DNA from: Exiguobacterium sp. s48
Lineage (GTDB): Bacteria > Bacillota > Bacilli > Exiguobacteriales > Exiguobacteriaceae
Reading direction: 5' to 3'
Assembly (NCBI RefSeq): GCF_018617395.1
Contig: NZ_JACSKC010000001.1
Location: 1,488,001 to 1,552,000 of the forward strand
Length of the DNA: 64,000 nucleotides
Made by a program: the position numbers and the translations under genes
The notes under the pieces: generated by a model
What the model was told of the DNA's origin: nothing
Database searches by the model: none
The model's input: only the letters and a program-made list of their open reading frames with translations
In this document: piece after piece, positions 1 to 8,000 of the stretch
Layout of the letters: each line of letters opens with the position of its first letter
How positions within the stretch are numbered: the first letter of the stretch is position 1

Positions 1-919
1 ACCGATCGTCGCGGCGAAATTCGTCGAAGTGATGGAAGAGGCAGGTCTTCCAAAAGGCGTGCTCAACTTCATCCCAGGACCGGGTGCAGAAGTCGGGGAC
101 TATCTCGTCGACCATCCGAAGACACGTTTCATCAGCTTCACGGGATCGCGTGATGTCGGACTCCGCATCAACGAACGTGCCTCTAAATTGAACGAAGGTC
201 AAATTTGGCTCAAACGCGTGATCGCGGAGATGGGCGGAAAAGATACGATCGTCGTCGACGAATCAGCCGACCTCGAGCTCGCAGCACAGTCGATCGTGAA
301 ATCGGCATTCGGTTTCTCTGGTCAGAAATGTTCAGCTTGTTCGCGTGCCGTCATCGTCGACAGCGTATACGATACGGTACTCGATCGTGTCGTCGAACTC
401 ACGAACGAACTCTCTGTCGGAAACACTGAGAAGAACGAACACTTCATGGGACCGGTCATCGATGCAGCAGCCTTCAAGAAAATCACATCGTACTTCGATG
501 TCGCTAAAGAAGAAGGACGCATCGTCGCAGGTGGGAAAGCAGACGATTCAACAGGCTACTTCATCGAACCGACTGTCGTCGCAGACGTTGACCCGAAAGC
601 GCGTCTCATGCAAGAAGAGATCTTCGGACCTGTTGTCGCTTTCACAAAAGCGAAAGACTTCAAAGAAGCGATCGATATCGCGAACAACACAGAGTACGGC
701 TTGACTGGTGCGGTCCTCACACGCGACCGGATGAATCAAGAATACGCTCGTCAAAACTTCCACGTCGGGAACCTTTACTTCAACCGTGGTTGCACAGGCG
801 CAATCGTCGGCTATCAGCCGTTCGGTGGATTCAACATGTCAGGTACGGATTCAAAAGCAGGTGGCCCGGATTACATCCAACTCCACATGCAAGCGAAAAC
901 GACATCTGAAACGTTCTAA
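1..919 (+). CDS. pruA: L-glutamate gamma-semialdehyde dehydrogenase, C-terminal part
   Basis: The gene is cut by the left window edge; the frame is open from base 2 and ends in TAA at 917-919. The enzyme is an NAD-dependent aldehyde dehydrogenase that oxidises glutamate semialdehyde/P5C to glutamate, the last step of proline and arginine breakdown in the cytosol. About 305 residues are visible, roughly the C-terminal 60% of a family member of about 515. The general-base stretch AEMGGKD and the nucleophile stretch GQKCSACSR are both present; the second is typical of the RocA/PruA branch rather than of other aldehyde dehydrogenases. The C-terminal oligomerisation part ([10 protein letters not shown]) is intact. 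A strong terminator follows immediately, so this is the last gene of its unit. The rocA name would serve equally well. Confidence 0.95.
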   Translation, partial: PIVAAKFVEVMEEAGLPKGVLNFIPGPGAEVGDYLVDHPKTRFISFTGSRDVGLRINERASKLNEGQIWLKRVIAEMGGKDTIVVDESADLELAAQSIVKSAFGFSGQKCSACSRAVIVDSVYDTVLDRVVELTNELSVGNTEKNEHFMGPVIDAAAFKKITSYFDVAKEEGRIVAGGKADDSTGYFIEPTVVADVDPKARLMQEEIFGPVVAFTKAKDFKEAIDIANNTEYGLTGAVLTRDRMNQEYARQNFHVGNLYFNRGCTGAIVGYQPFGGFNMSGTDSKAGGPDYIQLHMQAKTTSETF

Positions 920-925
920 TCAATA

Positions 926-959
926 AAAGAGACGTTCCCTCGGGAGCGTCTCTTTGTTT
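926..959 (+). terminator. Rho-independent terminator after pruA
   Basis: A hairpin with stem AGAGACG...CGTCTCT, extended inward by TTCCC/GGGAG (one G-T pair), is followed by TTTGTTT. The stop codon of the convergent HD-GYP gene lies just at its end. Confidence 0.85.
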
Positions 960-2193
960 AGTGTGCTTTAAATGTCTGATCGAACATGATGGCGATTTCT
1001 TCTTGATGGAGCAGGAATAGTTCGAACAAGGTAGGGTCGAACGCCCCGTTCATGTCTTTCATCGCGACAATCGTCTCGTCATGTGAGAAGGCCGGTTTAT
1101 ATGGGCGAACGGTCCGAAGTGCGTCATAGACATCGATGATGGTGACGATTCGGGCAGCGAGTGGAATCTCCTCTCCCTTCAACCCTTTAATATATCCCGT
1201 TCCATCCCAACGTTCGTGATGATAGAGAGCGATCTGATAGGCCATTTGGATAAAGTAGTTTTGAGGGAACTGTATCTGGAGATCCTTCAACACTTCACCC
1301 CCGACACGCACATGATCTTTCATGAATACCCATTCCTGGTCGGATAGCTTATTCGCCTTCAATAAGATCGAATCCGGTACAGAAATCTTCCCGATATCAT
1401 GGAGCGGTGCTGCGAGTCGAATCCCTTCGATGAAGAGTGGCGTGACGTCCGGATGGTGATGTTCATAAAGAATCGTCGCAAACAACGTCGACAAATCTTG
1501 GACCCTCTCGATATGGTTCCCTGTCTCATTGTTTCGGAGTGCCGACAGACGGAGTAACGTCCGTACGAGTCCTTCTTGATAGTCAATCAATTCTTTTTCA
1601 CGTTCTGCGAGCACCCGTTGCGCCTCTTCTCGTCCCGCCTCAATTCGATGACGTTCGACCGCTCCAAGAAGGGCGTTACTGAAATCAAGGAGTGCCTGTT
1701 GTTCATATTCGGTGTACGTCCGTTCCGTGACAACCGAGTCGAACCCGACAAATCCTTGGCACGTCTTCCCTTGCATCATTGGAACCGCGAGCAAGCTTTG
1801 AATCGATTGCGGCTCAAGGATTCCTCGGACGACACTATTCTCAGGTAAATCGGAGACACGGGGAATATACATCGTCTCACCTGCCACATGGGTGTTGACC
1901 CACTCGGGCAATACATCGATTGGCACGTCCTGCAGATTGTCCATCTCGGCCGTGATTCCTTCGGCGCACCATTCGAATGTGTTGTGGCAGACTTGATTCG
2001 TAAAATCGTAATCAAAGACATAGACGCGGTCGACCGCGAAATAATGTCCGAGCTCGGCTAACGACTGGTCAACCCGCTTTTTGAAATCCGCAATCTCTGT
2101 CGTTAAAAAGCGATTGAGGAGTGACGAAAGCAGGTGATGGAGCCGCTCTTGTTGTTGTAACTGTAACGTCAATGATTCATGCGAAGTTGCCAT
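958..2193 (-). CDS. GAF domain / HD-GYP phosphodiesterase-like protein
   Basis: A cytoplasmic protein of 411 residues. Residues about 25-185 look like a GAF sensor domain, residues 186-210 form a short charged helical linker, and residues 212-405 are an HD-GYP domain. The metal-binding HDIGK motif sits at residues 265-269 and the second signature reads HHERWDGTGYIKG, so the GYP triad is GYI here. HD-GYP domains hydrolyse cyclic di-GMP (some act on cGAMP), so the likely role is c-di-GMP breakdown in response to a ligand or redox signal sensed by GAF. The altered GYP triad makes activity or partner choice less certain. The ATG is preceded by GGGAGG. The gene is monocistronic and converges on pruA. 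Confidence 0.88.
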   Translation of the reverse strand: MATSHESLTLQLQQQERLHHLLSSLLNRFLTTEIADFKKRVDQSLAELGHYFAVDRVYVFDYDFTNQVCHNTFEWCAEGITAEMDNLQDVPIDVLPEWVNTHVAGETMYIPRVSDLPENSVVRGILEPQSIQSLLAVPMMQGKTCQGFVGFDSVVTERTYTEYEQQALLDFSNALLGAVERHRIEAGREEAQRVLAEREKELIDYQEGLVRTLLRLSALRNNETGNHIERVQDLSTLFATILYEHHHPDVTPLFIEGIRLAAPLHDIGKISVPDSILLKANKLSDQEWVFMKDHVRVGGEVLKDLQIQFPQNYFIQMAYQIALYHHERWDGTGYIKGLKGEEIPLAARIVTIIDVYDALRTVRPYKPAFSHDETIVAMKDMNGAFDPTLFELFLLHQEEIAIMFDQTFKAH

Positions 2194-2280
2194 GTGCCAA
2201 ACCTCCCTATTCTTCTGAAATGAAAATCAATCGTTCCATGCATGTAATTTACCCAATTTTCAGTCTTTTTATCCTACTTT

Positions 2281-2315
2281 ATCCATTTGAAAAACCGGGT
2301 GGTCGCCACCCGGTT
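2281..2315 (-). terminator. Terminator of the riboflavin operon
   Basis: A 10-bp stem AACCGGGTGG / CCACCCGGTT with a 3-base loop lies just after ribH. On the minus strand it is followed by a short T-rich stretch (TTTTCAAAT), weaker than usual. Confidence 0.75.
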
Positions 2316-2319
2316 CTGA

Positions 2320-2784
2320 TCACACTTGTTTCAATAGATTGGCCATCTCGATGGCGGAAGTCGCCGCTTCCCATCCTTTGTTTCCTGCCTTTGTACCCGC
2401 ACGCTCAATCGCCTGTTCAATCGTCTCCGTCGTCAACACACCAAAGATGACCGGTACTTCGGACTGATAGCTCGCCTGGGCGATTCCTTTGGCCGCTTCA
2501 TTACAGACGTAGTCAAAGTGCGGTGTCGCACCCCGGATGACGGCCCCAAGCGTGATGACCGCGTCATAGTTTTGACTCATCGCCATCTTTTTCGCAACGA
2601 GCGGCAGTTCGAATGCACCCGGGACGAAAGCAAGCGATACATCTTCTTCCTTCACCCCATGACGTTTCAAGGCATCTTTCGCCCCGTCAAGCAGACGCAT
2701 CGTAATCAAATCGTTGAACCGTCCGACGACGATTCCAATCTTTAATCCTTCTCCAACTAAATTTCCTTCAAATGTATGTGTCAT
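2320..2784 (-). CDS. ribH: 6,7-dimethyl-8-ribityllumazine synthase
   Basis: Lumazine synthase condenses the ribityl-aminopyrimidine with 3,4-dihydroxy-2-butanone-4-phosphate, the penultimate step of riboflavin synthesis, in an icosahedral or pentameric assembly. The product is about 154 residues, the normal length. Recognisable stretches are the N-terminal [10 protein letters not shown], the phosphate-binding [14 protein letters not shown] with its conserved His, and the C-terminal NKGWEAA. Two ATGs compete: one at 2793 overlaps the ribBA stop (ATGA) but sits directly on GGAGG, while the ATG at 2784 is 9 bases from GGAGG. I prefer 2784, although coupling could allow 2793 (157 residues). It is the last gene of the rib operon. 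Confidence 0.96.
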   Translation of the reverse strand: MTHTFEGNLVGEGLKIGIVVGRFNDLITMRLLDGAKDALKRHGVKEEDVSLAFVPGAFELPLVAKKMAMSQNYDAVITLGAVIRGATPHFDYVCNEAAKGIAQASYQSEVPVIFGVLTTETIEQAIERAGTKAGNKGWEAATSAIEMANLLKQV

Positions 2785-2789
2785 GTCCT

Positions 2790-3965
2790 TCATCCTCCGA
2801 TATGGTTCATTTTAAGTTGTTTCGTCATCCGATACGATTCGTTCGTTTGATTGGCACCGACATGAATCGGAACACGTTCGACGACCGTGATGCCACATGC
2901 TTCGAGCGCCTCGACTTTCTCAGGGTTGTTCGTCATGAGTCGTACACGGGTCACCCCAAGGTCACGAAGCATCGCCGCGCTCACCCGATAGTCTCGAAGG
3001 TCGGGATGAAAACCGAGCGCCTCATTCGCCTCGACCGTATCCAATCCGTCTTCTTGTAATGCATAGGCTCTGAGTTTGTTCAACAGTCCAATCCCTCGTC
3101 CTTCTTGACGCATGTACAGGACAATCCCTGACTCCTGCTCGATTCTTTCTATCGACGCATCGAGTTGTGGACCGCAGTCACAGCGATACGAGCCGAAGAC
3201 GTCGCCGGTCAAACATTCGGAGTGAATGCGAACGAGCGGGGCTTCTTCAAGCGTCTCTGTCACGAGCGCCACATGCTCTTGTCGGTCCAATCGATTCTCG
3301 TACCCAATCATGCGAAACGCTCCTTTCGAGGAAGGCAGGGACACGTCCGCAACGCGCGTGACGAGGTTTTCTTCCATGTATCGGACTAGCGCTTCGATGG
3401 TGATGAATGCCAACCTGTGGCGTTCTGCGACTTGGACCAAATCCGGTACGCGCGCCATCTCCCCGTCCTCTCGAATGATTTCACAGATGACCGCGACCGG
3501 TTCACTTCCGGCGAGTCGCGCCAGGTCGACGGACGCTTCCGTGTGACCTCGGCGAACAGAGACCCCTCCTTTTTTCGCAATCAACGGGAACAGATGTCCC
3601 GGGCGTTGAAAGTCGGACGGACGGGATGACGGGTTCGCCAGTTCTCGAACGGTATGAGACCGCTCACTCGCCGAGATGCCAGTCGTCGAATCGATATGGT
3701 CGACACTGACCGTAAAGGCGGTACCGTGTGGGTCCGTACTGTTCGTCACCATCGGCGCGAGGGCAAGACGTGCCGCCACTTCTTCCGCGACGGCGCTACA
3801 GACGAGCCCCTTTCCTTCCGTGATTAAAAAGTTCATCGTCTCCGGTGCCATCTTGTCTCCGAGTACGACAAAGTCTCCCTCATTCTCACGGTCCTCGTCA
3901 TCCACGACGATGATGGGACGTCCTCGTCTCAATTCCTCGAGTGCCCGTTCAATTGAATCAAACAT
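2790..3965 (-). CDS. ribBA: Bifunctional 3,4-dihydroxy-2-butanone-4-phosphate synthase / GTP cyclohydrolase II
   Basis: This protein supplies both precursors of riboflavin. The N-terminal half (about 1-200) makes dihydroxybutanone phosphate from ribulose-5-phosphate and carries the metal-binding [10 protein letters not shown] motif. The C-terminal half (about 205-390) opens GTP and carries the zinc site in [15 protein letters not shown] and the active stretch RQEGRGIGL. The length is 391 residues, usual for the fusion. An ATG at 3971 has AGGCGGG immediately against it; the ATG at 3965 overlaps the ribE stop as TAATG with a 6-base spacer, so 3965 is taken as the start. The stop overlaps the ribH start region, indicating translational coupling. 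Confidence 0.96.
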   Translation of the reverse strand: MFDSIERALEELRRGRPIIVVDDEDRENEGDFVVLGDKMAPETMNFLITEGKGLVCSAVAEEVAARLALAPMVTNSTDPHGTAFTVSVDHIDSTTGISASERSHTVRELANPSSRPSDFQRPGHLFPLIAKKGGVSVRRGHTEASVDLARLAGSEPVAVICEIIREDGEMARVPDLVQVAERHRLAFITIEALVRYMEENLVTRVADVSLPSSKGAFRMIGYENRLDRQEHVALVTETLEEAPLVRIHSECLTGDVFGSYRCDCGPQLDASIERIEQESGIVLYMRQEGRGIGLLNKLRAYALQEDGLDTVEANEALGFHPDLRDYRVSAAMLRDLGVTRVRLMTNNPEKVEALEACGITVVERVPIHVGANQTNESYRMTKQLKMNHIGG

Positions 3966-4606
3966 TACCATCCCGCCTTTCCGTATCCCTGTTCTGCTAA
4001 GGACTTGAGCGTCATCTTCGACTGCCCGACGACCTTTTCCATATATTTTGCTAACAGATCACATTCCAAATTGACTAAATCACCCGTCTGCTTCATCCCA
4101 AGCACGGTTTCGCTATACGTGTGCGGAATCAATGACAGCGTGAAGCCACGCGCCGATACATCGAACACGGTCAAGCTCGTCCCATCTACGGAAATCGAGC
4201 CTTTCGGTACGATGTAAGACAAGAGGTTGCTCTCGCATTGGATGTCGATATAGACGGCATTCGCAAGCGAACGTTTCTTCGTGATACGTCCGACCCCGTC
4301 GACGTGTCCAGATACGAAATGCCCACCGAACCGTCCGTTCGCCGGCATCGCCCGTTCGAGATTGACACGTGTCCCCGGCTTGACCCCATCTAAACTCGAT
4401 GCCTTCAACGTTTCTGGCATGACATCGACAGAGAACGTCGTGTCATCGAACGTCGTCACGGTGAGACAGATCCCATTGACGGCAATGCTGTCCCCGAGCT
4501 TCACATCGTCGAGCACTTTCGCAGCGGATATGACGAGTCGTAAAGACGGACCGTTTCGCTTCACCGCTTTGACTGAGCCGATTTCTTCTACGATTCCCGT
4601 GAACAT
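3965..4606 (-). CDS. ribE: Riboflavin synthase (alpha chain)
   Basis: Riboflavin synthase dismutates two lumazine molecules to riboflavin. The product is 213 residues, as usual, beginning with the diagnostic MFTGIVEEIG and made of two tandem beta-barrel repeats. Each repeat has a lumazine-binding stretch (NGICLTVT in the first, DGTSLTVF in the second), and the second repeat follows FVSGHVDGVG. The ATG overlaps the ribD stop (TGATG) and is preceded by AAGGAGG. Its own stop overlaps the ribBA start. Confidence 0.96.
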   Translation of the reverse strand: MFTGIVEEIGSVKAVKRNGPSLRLVISAAKVLDDVKLGDSIAVNGICLTVTTFDDTTFSVDVMPETLKASSLDGVKPGTRVNLERAMPANGRFGGHFVSGHVDGVGRITKKRSLANAVYIDIQCESNLLSYIVPKGSISVDGTSLTVFDVSARGFTLSLIPHTYSETVLGMKQTGDLVNLECDLLAKYMEKVVGQSKMTLKSLAEQGYGKAGW

Positions 4607-5670
4607 CAGAACGCCTCCTTACGAAGGACGACTTTTAGATCGGGGCCAATCGTTTCGACCTGATGAATTGTAAAGCGAGAAATCCCATCGATCGCCCCTT
4701 CTTGTTGTGAGCGATAGACGCCATGCTTACCGCCGAACACCCGTGGTGATTGATAGGCGACCCACTCATCAACGTAACCTCCGTCAAGAAGGGATGTGAC
4801 GAGCGTCGGTCCAGCCTCGACTAACACACGCCCGATTCCATTTGCGTATAGCGTCTCAAAAACTGTACCGAGCGACGTATAATCGAATAATTCGATACCA
4901 GTGACTTGAGCTCGTTCACGTCTCTCCGTTTCGTCTGACGAAGTGAAGAGGAGCACCGGGACGTCTTCGGCGGTACGTGCGAGCGTACTGGCGAACGGTA
5001 ACCTCAAGTCACGGTCGAGCACGACTCGTTTCGGCTGACGCGTCACACGGTCCAATCGAACCGTGAGTGACGGATCATCCGCGAGCACCGTGCCAATCCC
5101 GGTCAATATCGCATCGACCGTGGCACGAAGTTCATGCACATCACGACGGGCTTCTGAACTCGTCACCCATTGACTCTCCCCTGTCTCCAACGCCACTTTT
5201 CCATCGAGGCTCGTCGCCGTCTTCAAGATGACGTACGGTCTTTTCGTCTCAAGCGACCGTAAGAACGCCGGATTCAAGGCACGCGCCTCCTCCTCAAGCA
5301 ACCCCACATCGACTTCAACTCCGGCCGACTGGAGACGCATGATCCCGTTCCCTGCAACGAGCGGGTTTGGGTCTTTCATGGCGACAACGACACGTTTGAT
5401 GCCCGACTCTACAATCAAGTCGGCGCACGGTGGCGTCTTGCCATGATGCGAGCACGGTTCGAGCGTGACATACAGGGTCGCCCCGTATGCAGCCGCCCCA
5501 GCCATATTGATGGCGTGTACCTCGGCATGGGGTTCGCCCGCCTTAAGGTGAGCACCCATCCCAACGATGCGCCCGTCTTTGACGAGAACGGCACCGACGA
5601 GTGGATTGACGCCGGTCTGTCCATCGGCTGATTTCGCCAATTGAATGGCCTGTTCCATGTACTGTTTCAT
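4606..5670 (-). CDS. ribD: Bifunctional riboflavin-specific deaminase/reductase
   Basis: RibD deaminates the GTP-derived pyrimidine and then reduces its ribosyl side chain. It has 354 residues. The deaminase part (about 1-145) has the zinc site HAEVHAI and PCSHHGKTPPCAD; the reductase part (about 148-354) has TSLDGKVA and the NADPH-binding GPTLVTSLLDGG. The reading frame stays open upstream to 5802, but that segment is the riboswitch expression platform. The ATG at 5670 is preceded by AGGAGGG with a suitable spacer and starts MKQYMEQAIQLAK as family members do. It is the first gene of the operon. Confidence 0.96.
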   Translation of the reverse strand: MKQYMEQAIQLAKSADGQTGVNPLVGAVLVKDGRIVGMGAHLKAGEPHAEVHAINMAGAAAYGATLYVTLEPCSHHGKTPPCADLIVESGIKRVVVAMKDPNPLVAGNGIMRLQSAGVEVDVGLLEEEARALNPAFLRSLETKRPYVILKTATSLDGKVALETGESQWVTSSEARRDVHELRATVDAILTGIGTVLADDPSLTVRLDRVTRQPKRVVLDRDLRLPFASTLARTAEDVPVLLFTSSDETERRERAQVTGIELFDYTSLGTVFETLYANGIGRVLVEAGPTLVTSLLDGGYVDEWVAYQSPRVFGGKHGVYRSQQEGAIDGISRFTIHQVETIGPDLKVVLRKEAF

Positions 5671-5690
5671 CGTTCTCCCTCCTTTTTCCG

Positions 5691-5728
5691 CACAAACAAA
5701 AGACCCTAAGGAGCGCTCCTTAGGGTCT
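5691..5728 (-). terminator. Intrinsic terminator of the FMN riboswitch
   Basis: Bases 5701-5728 form a perfect 28-base palindrome with arms starting AGACCCTAAGGAGC. On the minus strand it is followed by TTTTGTTTGT, just before the ribD ribosome binding site. This is the expected OFF structure of an FMN-controlled attenuator. About 100 bases lie between the aptamer and the hairpin, enough for an antiterminator. Confidence 0.9.
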
Positions 5729-5826
5729 TGGTGGGAGGGTTTCGTCGAATTTGAGCAAGCCAAATAAACGTTTTCTATACAGAAAAGCGTACGACGAAGC
5801 ACAGGTCACACGGACCTGTTTTTTGT

Positions 5827-5962
5827 TCCTTCTCCCATCCAGACTATACTGTCGGCTCTAGAGTCTCACTAGATCCACCGTTCGCACACGTGCGCCCGGG
5901 TCACGGACTTAGGGCATTGGCCCATCACCGCCGGTTGGGAATTTCACCCGACCCCGAAGGAA
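5827..5962 (-). promoter_or_regulatory. FMN riboswitch (RFN element)
   Basis: The minus strand shows the conserved RFN blocks in order: CTTCGGGG near 5953-5960, GGGTGAAATTCCC, CCGGCGGTGATG, AGTCCGTGACCCG, GAACGGTGGATCTAGTGAGA, AGAGCCGACAGTATAGTCTG, and GGATGGGAGAAGG at the 3' end. This fold binds flavin mononucleotide and turns off the downstream riboflavin genes. It is placed correctly in the ribD leader, upstream of an intrinsic terminator. Confidence 0.97.
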
Positions 5963-5981
5963 TATTTGTTTGTACGTGTTT

Positions 5982-6010
5982 ACTGTAGCGCAATTGTTTT
6001 TATTTCGCAA
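5982..6010 (-). promoter_or_regulatory. Probable sigma-A promoter of the rib operon
   Basis: On the minus strand TTGCGA (6010-6005) and TACAGT (5987-5982) are separated by exactly 17 bases. Transcription would start about 15 bases before the riboswitch. Confidence 0.6.
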
Positions 6011-6041
6011 AAGAAAAAACGCCACTCGTGAGAGTAGCGTC
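6011..6041 (-). terminator. Terminator after uppP
   Basis: A 9-bp stem ACGCTACTC / GAGTGGCGT (one mismatch) is followed on the minus strand by TTTTTTCTTTT. It separates uppP from the rib promoter. Confidence 0.85.
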
Positions 6042-6045
6042 CTGG

Positions 6046-6858
6046 TTATGCGAGAAAGAGGACGACAAGAAGCCCGACAATCCAACAATAATATGAAAAA
6101 TATTTTAATTCGCCTTTTGCCATGATGTGTTGGAACCACTTCAATGAAATGGCGGTCAGCACATACGAGGCGACGAATGCGAGAATCAACGGTCCAAATA
6201 AGTCGCGTGTCTCCGGATTCGTAAACAAGGTCGGTCCGTCCAAAATCATCGTTCCAAGACTGATTGGAATGAACAGGAAGAACGAGAAGCGAAGTGCCGA
6301 CTCCTGTTTGATTCCGAGGAGCATCGCCATGACGATGGTCGCCCCAGAACGGCTGATTCCAGGAATGAGCGCCACGGCCTGCGCCAATCCGATCAAGATG
6401 GCATCGCGTAGCGTGATGCCTCCATCACCCTTGTTCCCTCGCATATTTCGGATGAACCAAAGGGCGAGTCCCGTGATGATGAGCGTATAACCGACTGTCG
6501 CCACACCCCCGAGCACTTCTCCAATCCAGTCCCCGAACAGGACACCGAGCACACCGGCTGGAACGGTCGCAACGAGTAGCAATCCGATGAACTTCACATC
6601 GATCATCGTTTCCTCAGTGCGGTCTTTTTTAAATAAGAACGTCCAAAGACTCACGATGAGACGAATCACATCTTGACGATAAATTGTCAAGACGGCGAGA
6701 AGTGAAGCAAAATTTACGAAAACTTCAAATGACAATCCCGGTAAGTCGATGTTAAATAGTTCTTGGAAGATAACCAGATGTCCACTCGACGAAATCGGAA
6801 TAGGCTCTGTGAACCCTTGAATCAAACCGAGCAACGTATAAAATAACCAAACTGTCAT
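6046..6858 (-). CDS. uppP: Undecaprenyl-diphosphatase (BacA/UppP family)
   Basis: This integral membrane phosphatase recycles undecaprenyl diphosphate to the monophosphate lipid carrier used in peptidoglycan and teichoic acid synthesis; extra copies give bacitracin resistance. The product is 270 residues, the family's usual size, with about eight hydrophobic segments. Both active-site signatures are present: GFTEPIPISSSGHL near residue 15-28 and PGISRSGATI in the second half. The usual E(A)LP in the first motif reads TEPIP, a common variant. The ATG has AGAGGAT in front. It stands alone between its own terminator and an AT-rich divergent region. Confidence 0.95.
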   Translation of the reverse strand: MTVWLFYTLLGLIQGFTEPIPISSSGHLVIFQELFNIDLPGLSFEVFVNFASLLAVLTIYRQDVIRLIVSLWTFLFKKDRTEETMIDVKFIGLLLVATVPAGVLGVLFGDWIGEVLGGVATVGYTLIITGLALWFIRNMRGNKGDGGITLRDAILIGLAQAVALIPGISRSGATIVMAMLLGIKQESALRFSFFLFIPISLGTMILDGPTLFTNPETRDLFGPLILAFVASYVLTAISLKWFQHIMAKGELKYFSYYCWIVGLLVVLFLA

Positions 6859-6963
6859 AGTGATGATCCTCTTTTCTGTTTTTCACTCAATGCGGCTATT
6901 TTAGCAGAATCGGTCTTTCATTGACCAGCTTATAAATTTTTTTGACGTAATTTCAATATTTGA

Positions 6964-6992
6964 TTGATTAGTCTGAAAATTAAATTTATTAT
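6964..6992 (+). promoter_or_regulatory. Probable sigma-A promoter of a short transcript
   Basis: TTGATT (6964-6969) and TATTAT (6987-6992) are separated by 17 bases. Transcription would begin near 6999 and meet a terminator about 50 bases later. Confidence 0.5.
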
Positions 6993-6997
6993 AGAAG

Positions 6998-7056
6998 GGT
7001 ACTCATCTGGAGCGAAGGCGATGACCCCAACTCTCCAGTTGGGTACTTTTTTATAA
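6998..7056 (+). ncRNA. Possible short structured RNA, with an 11-codon ORF inside
   Basis: From the predicted start the sequence folds two ways. CCCAACT/AGTTGGG (7026-7032, 7037-7043) with a 4-base loop and a following T6 is an intrinsic terminator. Alternatively CTGGAG (7007-7012) pairs with CTCCAG (7033-7038), and the outer GTAC arms can extend this. GGAG at 7009-7012 lies 8 bases before an ATG at 7021 that opens an 11-codon frame (MTPTLQLGTFL) ending at 7056, so the alternative fold would hide this ribosome binding site. It could be a small regulatory RNA, an orphan leader-peptide attenuator, or one part of a type I toxin-antitoxin locus. I do not recognise a known family. Confidence 0.4.
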
Positions 7057-7310
7057 AAATATTACATATTTGGGTGATTAAAACTTTATGTTTACATTTA
7101 TCACGAAATTCGATTTAATTTGTAATAGAACTGTTACCATTTTTTGAAATTGTCAAATGCGACTTTAGTCCTATCCAATTCTTAGGAATTGTTTAAATTT
7201 TTTCAAAATCACGTTAATAAATCCGAAAAACAATCCGATAGTATGATTGTAGGAGCATTTTTTTAATCATTGTCGGTTCAGATTTGAGTCCACGGAAGGA
7301 GGAACCATCA
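7057..7310. other. AT-rich intergenic stretch without a recognisable gene
   Basis: About 250 bases, markedly more AT-rich than the surroundings. No credible frame with a ribosome binding site is seen before 7296. A TATGAT near 7240 could be a -10 box for the following gene, but no good -35 was found. Confidence 0.5.
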
Positions 7311-7952
7311 TTGAGTCAAACGCTATCCACTAAATCCCATCACTTGTCCACCGAACAGCAAAGGATGATCCATTGCATTCGTCTTCTCGGGGACTTATTG
7401 AAAGAACGTCCACGTCGTTCTGTTTACCGTCGCTTCGCAATGGAACAGAATTGGCCATCTCCTGAATCCATTATTCGTCAGTTCGGGTCATGGGCTGAGG
7501 CACTTGCCATCGCAGGCTATGAATGGCACGGGGAATCAACCGTCGAATTGCCAGACAAAATGCCGAAGTATACACGCGAGGACATCATCGAGACGCTCGC
7601 GATTTATTCCCGAGACATGGGCTCGATTATCACCTTGAAGAAGTATCAGCAATGGCGAAAGCTCCATCCGAAGGCACCGAGCCATTACCATATCGTCAAG
7701 ACGTTCGGTTCGTGGCATGATGCCTGTGCCGAAGCGGGTCTTGAGGCGAGTGTGACCTATTCAAAAACAGAGCTCTCAAATGCGCTCCGTGAAGCCATTC
7801 AGGAAATGGGCTTCTCGCTCTCATTCGAAGCTTACCGTGAATGGGCAAAACGGAACAACAAACCTTCGACAAAGGCGATCCTGCATCGCTATGGCTCCTG
7901 GTCAGCCGCCGTTCATGCGGTTGAATCTGAACTATATAATACGAACTCATAA
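7311..7952 (+). CDS. Protein with three homing-endonuclease-associated repeats
   Basis: A 213-residue protein built of three roughly 60-residue units, each ending in a GSW motif: FGSWAEALAIAGYE, FGSWHDACAEAGLE and YGSWSAAVHAVES. This is the homing-endonuclease-associated (HNH_repeat) type of helical DNA-contacting repeat. No HNH, LAGLIDADG or GIY-YIG catalytic motif is visible, so a DNA-binding role without nuclease activity is inferred. The start is the TTG at 7311, 8 bases after AAGGAGG (7296-7302); a TTG at 7284 has no ribosome binding site. It is monocistronic with its own terminator. The target and function are unknown. Confidence 0.8.
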   Translation: MSQTLSTKSHHLSTEQQRMIHCIRLLGDLLKERPRRSVYRRFAMEQNWPSPESIIRQFGSWAEALAIAGYEWHGESTVELPDKMPKYTREDIIETLAIYSRDMGSIITLKKYQQWRKLHPKAPSHYHIVKTFGSWHDACAEAGLEASVTYSKTELSNALREAIQEMGFSLSFEAYREWAKRNNKPSTKAILHRYGSWSAAVHAVESELYNTNS

Positions 7953-7964
7953 TCATTTCATACG

Positions 7965-8000
7965 AAAGGAGGATCCCCGTTTTGGTGGATCCTCCTTTTA
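7965..8000 (+). terminator. Terminator between convergent genes
   Basis: A perfect 12-bp stem AAAGGAGGATCC / GGATCCTCCTTT with a 10-base loop is followed by TTTA. It overlaps the stop codon of the opposite gene and probably serves the plus strand best. Confidence 0.8.

Noticed and set aside
5671-5802. N-terminal extension of RibD
   Set aside because: The frame is open but covers the riboswitch terminator, and the ATG at 5670 has a proper ribosome binding site and family-like start.
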